Shown: one piece after another, positions 9,752 to 18,230 of the stretch | Layout: each line of letters opens with the position of its first letter | Position numbering within the stretch: position 1 is the stretch's first letter | NCBI RefSeq assembly: GCF_900215535.1 | Contig: NZ_OCND01000007.1 | Location: 1-64,000 of the forward strand | Reading direction: 5' to 3' | From: Pseudoxanthomonas wuyuanensis | Lineage (GTDB): Bacteria > Pseudomonadota > Gammaproteobacteria > Xanthomonadales > Xanthomonadaceae | Length of the DNA: 64,000 bases | Made by a program: the position numbers and the translations under genes | Notes under the pieces: generated by a model | Seen by the model: only the letters and a program-made list of their open reading frames with translations | Database searches by the model: none | What the model was told of the DNA's origin: nothing

Positions 9752-10086
9752 GGCTCAGTCCTCGGCGTCATGGCTCTAATTCGAGCCATAATCCTTTCTT
9801 CCTGCTCACTCCGCCCGCCTCTCATTTCGGCGGCGAACTGGTAATAAGCGCCATCAACATCCGGATCTTTGTAAGAAGTATAGGTTCCGTCCGCAAAGCT
9901 GTATGCGAATGGGATACTTTCTACTGGCTCCAATACTCGGCCAGTTTTGGCATCCTCAAGTAGCGGTAACAAGCTGCGTAACAGATCCTGCACGTCCTCG
10001 CTATCTAGGTATTGCCTCAGTACCCACTCCAGATGCTCGGCAGCAGCCTTGAGCTTGATGGGATCGATGACTTGGTTCATGGGCAT
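9748..10086 (-). CDS. Small protein, candidate immunity partner of the XVIPCD effector
   Basis: This is a 112-aa acidic cytoplasmic-type protein starting MPMNQVIDPIKLKAAAEHLE. Its leader (AAAGGAGATATGCCC) carries a strong ribosome site. It directly precedes the effector with a 4-bp ATGA overlap. A paralogue at 10241-10600 shares the first ~60 residues and diverges in the C-terminal half, where the residue after the shared YKDPDV/YKNPDV motif changes. No known fold was recognised. In Xanthomonas, immunity genes usually sit immediately upstream of their effector genes; the immunity role is inferred from that alone. Confidence 0.65.
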   Translation of the reverse strand: MPMNQVIDPIKLKAAAEHLEWVLRQYLDSEDVQDLLRSLLPLLEDAKTGRVLEPVESIPFAYSFADGTYTSYKDPDVDGAYYQFAAEMRGGRSEQEERIMARIRAMTPRTEP

Positions 10087-10104
10087 ATCTCCTTTGCATC
10101 AAAT

Positions 10105-10248
10105 TCAGTAGTTTCGCAGGCGTCGTAGGCGAGAGCACCCTTTAGAACGTATGGGGTGAGCGAGCAGGCAGATAAGGGTATTAACTTCGGTAATTTCAGC
10201 GACGTGCTGTTTCTTGAGCTCTTCGGAGGTTAGACCATGCTCACTCAT
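10105..10248 (-). pseudogene. Truncated head of a second XVIPCD-type effector
   Basis: A 47-codon frame begins MSEHGLTSEELKKQHVAEI, matching the start of the 901-aa effector (MSGNGLTPEELKVRHASAV). After ~20 residues it departs and stops. Immediately beyond, the DNA resembles the GLPIRSEAIVYDACE region in another frame, so an internal deletion removed most of the gene. It overlaps the stop of the preceding 119-aa gene by 8 bp, repeating the effector-immunity arrangement next door. Confidence 0.6.
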
Positions 10249-10600
10249 GGCCAGAGCCCTCGGCTATCGCCTTCCGCATTGCCTCCATACGGGCATGCCG
10301 TTGTTTGTCCTGCTCGGTTAGGCCACCTCCCATCTCTATTCCGAAAGAAGCATAGGCATCGCCAACATCAGGATTCTTGTAGGCTGCATACAGCCCATCT
10401 GAAAAGTTATAGGTGCCAGGAATCTCTGTCCTGCCTATCGGCTCAAGAATCCGGTTTGCCTTCGCGTCCTCAATCAGCGGCAATAGGCTATTCAGTAAGC
10501 CTTGTATATCTTCGCTATCCGGATATTGCCTCAGCACACACTCCAGATGCTCGGCGGCAGCCTTGAGCTTAATGGGATCGATGACTTGGTTCATGGGCAT
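10241..10600 (-). CDS. Small protein paralogue, candidate orphan immunity gene
   Basis: This 119-aa protein starts MPMNQVIDPIKLKAAAEHLE, is identical to the gene at 9748-10086 over its first ~20 residues, and keeps QYxDSEDxQ and LLPLxEDAK later. Its own effector (10105-10248) is reduced to a fragment, so this could be an orphan immunity gene kept for protection against sister cells, a common state in polymorphic toxin loci. The ribosome site AAAGGAGATATGCCC is the same as in the paralogue. The function is inferred. Confidence 0.62.
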   Translation of the reverse strand: MPMNQVIDPIKLKAAAEHLECVLRQYPDSEDIQGLLNSLLPLIEDAKANRILEPIGRTEIPGTYNFSDGLYAAYKNPDVGDAYASFGIEMGGGLTEQDKQRHARMEAMRKAIAEGSGHE

Positions 10601-10601
10601 A

Positions 10602-11045
10602 TCTCCTTTACATCAAATTCAGCAGTTTCACAGGCGTCGTAGACGATCGCCTCGCTTCTGATGGGCAGACCGAGACGCTCGGACTGGTTGTGCGAGCCGG
10701 CAAGCATGCCCGCGGCCACGCCCGGCGCGCGGGTCCAGCGGATTGCGGTCGTTGGCGTAACCGGCGGTATGCAGGGTCGCGATCTCGTCGGCGCTGGCAT
10801 ACATACGCACCTGCCCGAAATGCGGACTGGTGGCACTGACGAAATCGCCGGCCTTGATGTGGTTGATGACATGGTCGCCACCGCTTGGAATGCGGCTGCC
10901 CGGACTGGCCGTACCACAGGCGTTGAAGTACCAATCCAATCCGTACTTCGGTTGTTGTGCCGGTGTGAAGGACGCCATCCGGCTACCGCCAAGCGCCAAT
11001 CCAACCAGGGCCCGCGGGATCCAGCTCTATGCCTTCGCGTCATGC
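10602..11045 (-). pseudogene. Scrambled lipase effector remnant
   Basis: The remnant begins with the MHDAKA segment found at 3360-3587, but the following Trp codon is a TAG stop. At ~10890 it switches to lipase sequence (IPSGGDHVINHIKAGDF ... NPLDPR) homologous to copy A near residue 165 onward. A 2-bp loss in a CG run then shifts the frame. After AGMLAGSH the other frame changes to NQSERLGLPIRSEAIVYDA, which matches the 901-aa effector instead. It ends at the leader of the small gene below. It is thus at least three joined pieces. 11046-11215 shows nothing further. Confidence 0.65.
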
Positions 11046-11215
11046 ATCGTCGTGCTCCTTGTCGATTCCCATCAACACACAGAACGATGGTGGCGCGTAA
11101 GGATGAAGGCGTCAATCGAGGCGTAGCGGGTCATCGATGTAGCCGGCAGTAGCCCCGCAAGCCGCTTGTCCAGGCAACAGGCCCAATCTCAAGCCAAAAT
11201 TCGGACACCCAAAAC

Positions 11216-11247
11216 AAGAACGCCCGGCATCAAGCCGGGCGTTCTGG
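11216..11247 (-). terminator. icd terminator hairpin
   Basis: On the minus strand, AGAACGCCCGGC and GCCGGGCGTTCT form a perfect 12-bp stem with loop TTGAT, followed by the T-rich TGTTTT. It lies ~20 bases beyond the icd stop. The identical hairpin is present in the duplicate at 6832-6863. Confidence 0.8.
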
Positions 11248-11267
11248 TCTACAGCAAACAGCGACGG

Positions 11268-12596
<1,329 letters not shown>

Positions 12597-12774
12597 GGAA
12601 CTGCTCCCGGTAAAGGACGCGCAACGTGAGGGCTGACGCGAGTGGATTGAACGTGGACCCCCATTGTCGCGGTTTATGCCGGTTGGGGCAAAACCCGGTG
12701 GCAGAACGCTGCATGGCACTTGGTGTGCCGCCCGGCCGGGTTTAGCCTGCCAGCAATCCCCACCGGAGAAGGCG

Positions 12775-13314
12775 ATGAAACGGCTATCCATCCTCTCCGG
12801 CCTGGCCATGGCGGCATGCGCAAGCGCCGCAAGCGCGCAGGCCCCCGCCGTCACGCCGGCATCCGCCTGCGGCTCCGAACCGCACCGGCAATTCGATTTC
12901 TGGCTGGGCGAATGGTCGGTCCATGGCGGGCCTTCCGGCGACCAGTTGCAGGGATACAACACCATCGAACGCAGCGCCAACGGCTGCTGGCTGACCGAAC
13001 ACTGGCGCAGCGCCAAGGGCAGCGATGGCGTCAGCTTGAACGCCTGGGACGCGCAGCACGGGGTCTGGCGGCAATTCTGGGTCGGCGCCGATGGCGTGGT
13101 GTTGCGGCTGGAGGGCGGCTTGCAGGACGGCGCGATGGTCATGGCCGGTGAATTGCCGGGCACCGGCGGCACCATCCAAAAACAGAAGATCAGCTGGACT
13201 CCCCATACCGACGGCCGCGTGAAGCAGCACTGGCAGATTTCCGACGACGGAGGCGAGACATGGCAGACCAGCTTCCTGGGGGTCTATCGGCGTGAGCCGG
13301 TCACGGGCGAATAG
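12775..13314 (+). CDS. Exported DUF1579-like protein
   Basis: This is a 179-aa protein with a cleavable signal peptide ([21 protein letters not shown]). The mature part opens with [14 protein letters not shown] sequence ([14 protein letters not shown]), followed by [11 protein letters not shown] and a beta-rich pattern ending FLGVYRRE. This is typical of the DUF1579 family of calycin-like barrels found in this order. The start is supported by GGAGAAGGCG just upstream. It is divergent from icd across ~180 bp. The ligand is unknown. Confidence 0.75.
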   Translation: MKRLSILSGLAMAACASAASAQAPAVTPASACGSEPHRQFDFWLGEWSVHGGPSGDQLQGYNTIERSANGCWLTEHWRSAKGSDGVSLNAWDAQHGVWRQFWVGADGVVLRLEGGLQDGAMVMAGELPGTGGTIQKQKISWTPHTDGRVKQHWQISDDGGETWQTSFLGVYRREPVTGE

Positions 13315-13347
13315 TCGCCGTAGATAGAGGTAGGAGCGAGGTAGAGG

Positions 13348-13428
13348 TAGGAGCGCCGTCCCCGGCGCGAGCGTTTGCTTTTCCCAGGCCAACCGGGAAA
13401 GCACCCGCACCGAGGACGGCGCCCCTAC
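13348..13428. repeat. Inverted repeat, GGAGCGCCGTCC type
   Basis: The arms TAGGAGCGCCGTCC and GGACGGCGCCCCTAC surround ~50 bases. The same word recurs singly at 20835-20851. It belongs to the intergenic palindromes common in this family. The rest of 13315-13573 shows no gene. Confidence 0.6.
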
Positions 13429-13573
13429 AGCGGCCGTGGGCTGCTCCTACCGGGGATTCGATTACCCGGTACGCTTCGATCCAGCCGACCTCGTAGCCGG
13501 GGCAAGCTCAGCTACCAAGAACCGTAGGCTGGGTTGGCTTCACCAACCCAGCGCCGTTGAACTGAGAGCACGC

Positions 13574-13631
13574 AATGCTGACCGGAGGTCACGCGATGCT
13601 GGGTTGATGAAACTCTACTCTGACCCCTGTT
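13574..13631. repeat. 58-bp direct repeat, left boundary of the cassette block
   Basis: This copy is matched by 17725-17782 with 3 mismatches, in the same orientation. It contains TGCTGGGTTGATGAAACTC and ends in TCTGACCCCTGTT, part of the GGGTCAGAGT repeat family. The two copies enclose the IS30 remnant and the attC array. Confidence 0.75.
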
Positions 13632-13981
13632 TTGCACTGACCCCTGTTTTGCACGCCCAACTGCTCGGGCAACTGGTTTGCGATTTGTTCCGGACTCCAC
13701 TGCTGCTGGGCCAACAGTGACTCCACGTGTGCGTACACGCCCGGGGCGTGCTGCCTGACGCGGCGGCTGCGCCGGCGCCGCCCATTGGCCTGCTCTTGGG
13801 CTTTGCTCGGCACATACAGCGGCCGCGGCTTGCATTGAACCATCGTAGCGTTGCGCCGGAGCTCGCGACTGATGGTACTGGGGCTGCGGTCCAACGCAGC
13901 AGCAATACTTCGCAGCGAGCGCCCCTCCCGCTTGAGCAGGGACAGGGTGTATCGTTCACCTTCGGTGAGCTGGTGGTACAT
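13609..13981 (-). pseudogene. IS30-family transposase, N-terminal remnant
   Basis: The frame starts MYHQLTEGERYTLSLLKREG and contains the IS30 helix-turn-helix (RSIAAALDRSPSTISRELRRN) and the WSPEQIANQLPEQLG segment. It is cut at about residue 105 where GGGTCAGAGT repeat sequence begins. The DDE catalytic domain is absent, so it cannot transpose. Confidence 0.82.
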
Positions 13982-14078
13982 GCGGGATCTTCTCTTGCCG
14001 GAGGGATCCCCTACAGTCTGCCAGCTCACCCCTTCTTCGGGCGCCGCGGGTGTTGCACTTACTTTGTTAACCTGCGAG

Positions 14079-14137
14079 GCCTAACAATTCAATCAAGCCG
14101 AACCCGCTTCGCGGGTGGCTTAATTCAGGCGTTAGGC
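14079..14137 (+). other. Integron attC site 1
   Basis: The 59-bp site opens with R'' GCCTAAC and ends with R' GTTAGGC, exact complements. Between them lie AAGCCGAACCCGC and GCGGGTGGCTTAA, which form the folded-strand stem. Recombination would cut after the G of GTTAGGC, so cassette 1 begins at 14132. Confidence 0.88.
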
Positions 14138-14148
14138 GCCAGGCAAAC

Positions 14149-14619
14149 ATGATCGATACTGCAACAAAAATCTTGAGTACTTTGAGCAAACGCGGTGAGA
14201 TGACGCTAGAGGATCTTGCAAAGTCATTGCCACGCAAGTTCAACGACCACCGCGATTTCTATCCACTTGCTTCGCTTCTATCTCAAGGTTACATCGAAGA
14301 TTCGCATGCATTATTGTCTGACAGCTCAAGTGCAGTGCGGACTCTCGCATCAAAGAATCAAATGATCTCTTGGAGACTTTACGCAATGAGCTCTGCTGAG
14401 CAATCGGCTAGCTACAAGGGCCATACTTGGTCAGTCCACGGCGGTAGCGAGACCCTTAAAGGTCAAATGCTTGCTCTGACAGGTTCCGGCTATCTGCGAC
14501 TGGAGGAGTCTAGAGTCAGACGCAACGATAGACTGTTTGCCATTCTTCTTGCCGTGGCGTCTGCTGCAATAGCGGCTTATTTCACGGTTCTCTTCGGTTC
14601 TAATGCAGCTGGCGCCTAA
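14149..14619 (+). CDS. Integron cassette 1: winged-helix-like protein with C-terminal membrane segment
   Basis: This 156-aa protein follows attC1 by 11 bp, typical cassette geometry. The N-terminal ~60 residues (ILSTLSKRGEMTLEDLAKSL ... LASLLSQGYIED) look like a winged-helix module. Residues ~132-151 (LFAILLAVASAAIAAYFTVL) form one membrane segment, so the bulk should be cytoplasmic. The stop TAA lies inside R'' of attC2. GC content is clearly below the surrounding chromosome. There is no recognised family and the function is unknown. Confidence 0.72.
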   Translation: MIDTATKILSTLSKRGEMTLEDLAKSLPRKFNDHRDFYPLASLLSQGYIEDSHALLSDSSSAVRTLASKNQMISWRLYAMSSAEQSASYKGHTWSVHGGSETLKGQMLALTGSGYLRLEESRVRRNDRLFAILLAVASAAIAAYFTVLFGSNAAGA

Positions 14620-14676
14620 CAATTCCGTTCAATCCGAAGCCGCTTAGCGGCTCGGTTGAACTCAGGCGATAGAGGA
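14614..14676 (+). other. Integron attC site 2 (degenerate R')
   Basis: R'' GCCTAAC is intact, and the central stem AAGCCGCTTAGCGGCT with GGTTGAACTCAGGC is clear. The R' end reads GATAGAG instead of GTTRRRY, so recombination at this end is probably impaired. Confidence 0.72.
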
Positions 14677-14685
14677 GCGCTGAAC

Positions 14686-15699
14686 GTGGATTACGGACAC
14701 CTGCCGCAAGAGCTCCACTTCAGCCACAACTTCTGTTTCTTTCTACATGATCAGCTAGTCGCTGCGCTCCAGTTAGGCGAAGAGGCCAAGATATTTGACG
14801 TTGAACTGATCAGCGATCAGAAAATCTCAGAGGGCCTTACAGGCGAATCGTTGTTTGAGTGGCTCGATGATAACGGCCATCAATCAGTGATCCTGGATAT
14901 GTACTATCGGCAGATTACTGCAGCGCTTCTCGCAGACATGCTTCACTTTCTGTATGAGGCATTGCGCTGCTCAGAGAAAGGAAAGATTACTGTTTCATTC
15001 GCACTTCTACGCAAACCACTGAAGGAGAACCTGTTCTACCTCGAATGGCTACTTGCAGATCCAAGCGACATGCTTGCCGCGTTCAAAGACGACAGGCCAT
15101 CCGCAAAGTCTGTGAGGCTGCTCACCGACGTTCGAAAGAAGGAGATCATTCGGCTGGCTGTTGAGAAGACATCAATGGGTCATTGGCTGGACTCAGAACT
15201 GATCTATGACCTACGTTACAACAAGAGATTTTCTTCGGGGTTTGAGGACTTGTTCCAAAAGGCCAACCATCTTGTCACCAGCTTCAAGGCCTTGGAGACG
15301 GAGCCTGCAAACTTCAATTTCGTGTTCTCCGATGACCATGCTCGTCAATCACAATGGAATGGACTCTATTCTTATCTTCCGCCTCTTCTGCTACATGCAG
15401 TTGAGGTGGTTGAGGCACTACTGGCGACGTTTTCAAAGCGGCAAGAAGGTATCGATCTAACCCAGATCCGGAGCGCCATCGGGTTTGCCTACTGGATCGA
15501 TTCCGGTCCCCACAAGCACCTCGGCGCTGATGCACTCAGGAACATGAAGTCTGCCTTGCTCAGCGACGAGTTGCCTTGTCCCTCCTGCAATGCACAGGTT
15601 TTCAGCTCAGATGAATCGCTAATCACACTCTACAATGAGAACACCGTCTCATGTTCTTCGTGCGGTTGGAGCTTTGACCTCAATGCGCGCTCCCTCTAA
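14686..15699 (+). CDS. Integron cassette 2: hypothetical protein with C-terminal zinc ribbon
   Basis: This 337-aa protein has a GTG start at 14686 preceded by GAGGAGCG; an upstream TTG at 14656 would lie inside attC2 and is less likely. Most of the protein is helical and unfamiliar. The last ~45 residues carry CPSCNAQ ... CSSCGWSFDL, two CxxC pairs forming a zinc ribbon. Its length is unusual for a cassette gene. The stop lies in R'' of attC3. No enzyme signature was found; nucleic-acid or protein binding through the ribbon is only a suggestion. Confidence 0.72.
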   Translation: MDYGHLPQELHFSHNFCFFLHDQLVAALQLGEEAKIFDVELISDQKISEGLTGESLFEWLDDNGHQSVILDMYYRQITAALLADMLHFLYEALRCSEKGKITVSFALLRKPLKENLFYLEWLLADPSDMLAAFKDDRPSAKSVRLLTDVRKKEIIRLAVEKTSMGHWLDSELIYDLRYNKRFSSGFEDLFQKANHLVTSFKALETEPANFNFVFSDDHARQSQWNGLYSYLPPLLLHAVEVVEALLATFSKRQEGIDLTQIRSAIGFAYWIDSGPHKHLGADALRNMKSALLSDELPCPSCNAQVFSSDESLITLYNENTVSCSSCGWSFDLNARSL

Positions 15700-15753
15700 C
15701 AGCTCATTCAAGCCGCCGTCGTTCAGCGGCGCGGATTAACTCAAGTGCTAGAA
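15694..15753 (+). other. Integron attC site 3
   Basis: R'' CTCTAAC starts at 15694, and the central arms AAGCCGCCGTC and CAGCGGCGCGGATTAACTC fold back. R' reads GCTAGAA, imperfect. The start codon of the next gene lies inside this site. Confidence 0.72.
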
Positions 15754-16500
15754 CCCGCGATAGATCATTTCGGCACGTTGAAAGAAAGCAAGTTCGTTCA
15801 ACTTGTTTTCGAAGATGCGCGGGCTTCAATGAATGAAGACCCAGGGGTGCTGGCACCATCCGACGCGGCGATTGATGAGTATCAGTTCTATCGTCAAGGG
15901 GTCGGCTTTCATCTGGCACACGCGTTGACATGGCTTGATCAGCTGAGTTTTGCCGTTGAGCTTCTCACCAACTATGACTACTCAAAGAAGATATCGGCCT
16001 CTCGCGCAGATCATCTGATCTACAACATTGAGAACTACCTGGTTCGCGTCAATGCTGCGTACGACAGAGCCCTGCAGCTAGTGAACTCAGTATTTCACCT
16101 CTGCGTTCATGAGGAGCACGTAACGCATGGTGTAATCGTCACAAATACAAAGGTTCAGCATCGCCCTACTGTCGTCGCAAAGCTGAAGGCCCTACGGAAA
16201 ATCCTGGATGCATACTCCCAAGACCGGCACACAATCATTCACAAGCATTCGCTTCTTGACGCGAAGATGCGCCGCATTGAACTCTTCTACCAAGATGCAA
16301 TTCTTGACGCAATGCCCGCGGAGAAAAGAGCGAATCTCAAGGCCTTTCGTGCAACCTATCTGCGAGAATTCGTAGTTGCAAAAAAGCAAGAGTTCAGCAA
16401 TTTTAACGCCAAGCTGGCTTTAGCCGTTCAGGACCTTTTTGATGTACTTGCGGTGGAGTACACGTTCCAGAAAGCCCAGTTCAAGGCTCGCGGCTTCTAA
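15745..16500 (+). CDS. Integron cassette 3: HEPN-like protein (candidate RNase)
   Basis: This 251-aa all-alpha protein carries DRHTIIHKHS near residue 165: an R-x4-H motif in a helix-rich context that resembles Cthe_2314-type HEPN domains, which often act as RNases in toxin or defence systems. The GTG at 15745 overlaps the R' end of attC3; a start a few codons downstream cannot be excluded. No antitoxin-like partner (MNT nucleotidyltransferase) is adjacent. The HEPN assignment rests on motif and helical pattern and is moderate. Confidence 0.68.
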   Translation: MLEPAIDHFGTLKESKFVQLVFEDARASMNEDPGVLAPSDAAIDEYQFYRQGVGFHLAHALTWLDQLSFAVELLTNYDYSKKISASRADHLIYNIENYLVRVNAAYDRALQLVNSVFHLCVHEEHVTHGVIVTNTKVQHRPTVVAKLKALRKILDAYSQDRHTIIHKHSLLDAKMRRIELFYQDAILDAMPAEKRANLKAFRATYLREFVVAKKQEFSNFNAKLALAVQDLFDVLAVEYTFQKAQFKARGF

Positions 16501-16554
16501 CAATCCATTCAAGCCGACGCCGCTTCGCGGCGCGGCTTAATTCAGGCGTTGATA
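16495..16554 (+). other. Integron attC site 4
   Basis: R'' TTCTAAC overlaps the stop codon of cassette 3; the central stem GCCGACGCCGCTTCGCGGC is strong, and R' is GTTGATA. The overall layout is the same as attC1. Confidence 0.82.
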
Positions 16555-16591
16555 TGCTACGCAAATTCTTCCGCGACTCACAGTGAAGACA

Positions 16592-17530
16592 ATGAAAGAT
16601 CAAGAAGAGAAGCGTGCGCGGCTGCAAAAGATTCTTGAGGAGGGCATGTTTGACGTCGAGCATGCGCTGGGTATGTACGCTCTGGGGTACTGCACTCTTC
16701 TTGCTGAGAGCATATACGACAAGAGTGCGCTAGCTCCTCTTATGCCTGTCATTGAGTCCTGTCACATTTATCTCATTGGATACGTGCCCAGAATAACCCT
16801 CGAAATCGCACGACAGGATGGAGATGGAATTCATTTGACTTATTCGGTTCTTGGAAACGAGCACACACTGGCCTACCCTGTTCCAGAAGGATATGTGCTG
16901 AAGGAAGAGGAAGATCGTTACTGCCTGGAAGACTCAGCTGGTGAGGCATACTGGCTGAATCCAGATGAGGTACAGCAGCGTCTGAGCAGAGAAACGGGTG
17001 GCATTGACTTCAACGTCAAGTACATCGGACAAGCCTACGGGCATGACGGCTCACGTAATGCGCTAGACCGTCTTCTAAAGCACGAAACTCTCCAGCGTAT
17101 ATCACTACTAGGCATCCCGGACGGATATCGCCTGGCCGTCCTGCTTCTTTCAATCCAACCTAGCAATCAGTTGTATACCGTCTTCAATCCTTTCGCAAAG
17201 AACAAAGATGAGGACGGAGAGAGGGTGAAGTCAGGTCTGGACAAGTTGTACAACACAAGCGAAGCGGAGCGCACAACACTCTATGAGGCTTCACTAATTA
17301 GGTACTTCTATCCTGAGTACAACAAAGAGTTCAAGGACAGCTTTCCCTCGACGAACCTGAAAGTTCTAAAGGATTGCTACAGCAAGGACTTTAGCGCTCT
17401 TGTTGCAGAGATCTGTATCGATGAACTTCCCTTCAGGCTCAGATCTGAAACAGTTGAGCCGCGGAACTACCACATCATTCGGCACGACTTACATGAGACT
17501 GCGGACAGAAGAATGTTCTTTGGGCTATGA
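16592..17530 (+). CDS. Integron cassette 4: hypothetical protein with YIG-like motif
   Basis: This is a 312-aa cytoplasmic-type protein. The ATG at 16592 is used; a GTG three codons earlier (16583) is equally open. The middle holds VKYIGQAYGHDGSRNALDRL followed by KHETLQRI, reminiscent of the YIG strand and Arg helix of GIY-YIG nucleases, but the preceding GIY is not evident, so this is only a resemblance. The C-terminus has RYFYPEYNKEFKD and ends HDLHETADRRMFFGL. It is followed by a decayed attC. Confidence 0.68.
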   Translation: MKDQEEKRARLQKILEEGMFDVEHALGMYALGYCTLLAESIYDKSALAPLMPVIESCHIYLIGYVPRITLEIARQDGDGIHLTYSVLGNEHTLAYPVPEGYVLKEEEDRYCLEDSAGEAYWLNPDEVQQRLSRETGGIDFNVKYIGQAYGHDGSRNALDRLLKHETLQRISLLGIPDGYRLAVLLLSIQPSNQLYTVFNPFAKNKDEDGERVKSGLDKLYNTSEAERTTLYEASLIRYFYPEYNKEFKDSFPSTNLKVLKDCYSKDFSALVAEICIDELPFRLRSETVEPRNYHIIRHDLHETADRRMFFGL

Positions 17531-17556
17531 CATCCGTGCCTAGTCTCCCGTACGCA

Positions 17557-17611
17557 TGCCTACTCATTCAAGCCGAAGCCGCTTAGCGGGGCGACTTATC
17601 CTTACGCAGCC
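17557..17611 (+). other. Decayed attC site 5, end of the array
   Basis: GCCTACTCATTCAAGCCGAA followed by GCCGCTTAGCGGGGCGACTT matches the left two thirds of the other attC sites. The R' end is lost where GGGTCAGAGT-type repeats begin at ~17617. No intI gene is in the window. Confidence 0.6.
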
Positions 17612-17616
17612 CTTCG

Positions 17617-17720
17617 AAAACAGGGGTCAGAGTCTGAGGTTTCCCCTTGAAAAACGGGGTCAGAGTACGATTTCTAAGTAGAAAAGGTACTCTGACCCGG
17701 TTCTTCCCTGACCCGGTTCT
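17617..17720. repeat. GGGTCAGAGT palindromic repeat cluster
   Basis: AACAGGGGTCAGAG is followed by a palindrome with arms GGGTCAGAGTAC and GTACTCTGACCC around TTTCTAAGTAGAAAAG. The same palindrome recurs at 20762-20815 and half copies occur at 13609-13660. It is a small non-coding repeat family; related sequences often flank REP-associated transposase genes in this bacterial family, but none is here. Confidence 0.75.
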
Positions 17721-17724
17721 TCCT

Positions 17725-17782
17725 AATGCTGATCGGAGGTCAGGCAATGCTGGGTTGATGAAACTCTACTCTGACCCCTGTT
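17725..17782. repeat. 58-bp direct repeat, right boundary of the cassette block
   Basis: This is the partner of 13574-13631 (55 of 58 identical). It lies immediately left of the ImmA/IrrE-like fragment, so the array and the IS30 remnant are enclosed between the two copies. Confidence 0.75.
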
Positions 17783-17787
17783 CTCGA

Positions 17788-18027
17788 ATGAGGACCAAGG
17801 AGATCAATAGTTCTGAGCGGGAGACGTCGCTTGTTCTAAGGAAGGTTTTTGATGCATTGAACGGTCAAGGGCAAGGATTGCGCGTTATAGCTGATGATTT
17901 GTCGGTACCCGTTGAGGAGCTTCATAGCTTTGTTTTTTGCCTTACGTCGGTATCTCTTGGCGTAAGCAATCCGGCGCCTGCGAAAACTGCCCCGCGTAGG
18001 GGGCACCTTCGTGTCGTTCAAGGTTGA
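17788..18027 (+). pseudogene. C-terminal fragment of an HTH/ImmA-IrrE-type protein
   Basis: The 79-codon frame (SERETSLVLRKVFDALNGQG ... IADDLSVPVEELHSFVFCL ... GHLRVVQG) resembles the C-terminal tail of XRE-ImmA/IrrE metallopeptidases common in Xanthomonadaceae, where an ADDL-PVEEL segment precedes a short Arg-rich end. The metallopeptidase HExxH and the HTH are absent. It begins directly after the 58-bp repeat, so the upstream part was probably lost in that recombination. The assignment is tentative. Confidence 0.45.
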
Positions 18028-18230
18028 TCGATGTTCATGACACTGTAGTTCTGGAGGATGCCGTGCTCGCGAATCCTGTCGATCCAACGCCGGACTTTTG
18101 AACCGAAAAGGGACGGAGGGGAACTACTCCGCGTTGCTCCGGAAGGGACTCGCCTTATGCGATTCCGCTCCACGAGATCTCCAGAAATCTGATCTGCCCT
18201 CTGTTTTGCACCAGCGTACCTCCCTAGTTA

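Noticed and set aside
6942..11215. A recombinase gene between the icd repeats
   Set aside because: I looked for tyrosine or serine integrase motifs in all frames of the interval and found none; only effector-related sequence is present.
13315..14078. An integron integrase (intI) beside the cassette array
   Set aside because: The only coding remnant before attC1 is an IS30 transposase N-terminus on the other strand; no IntI motif is present in the window.
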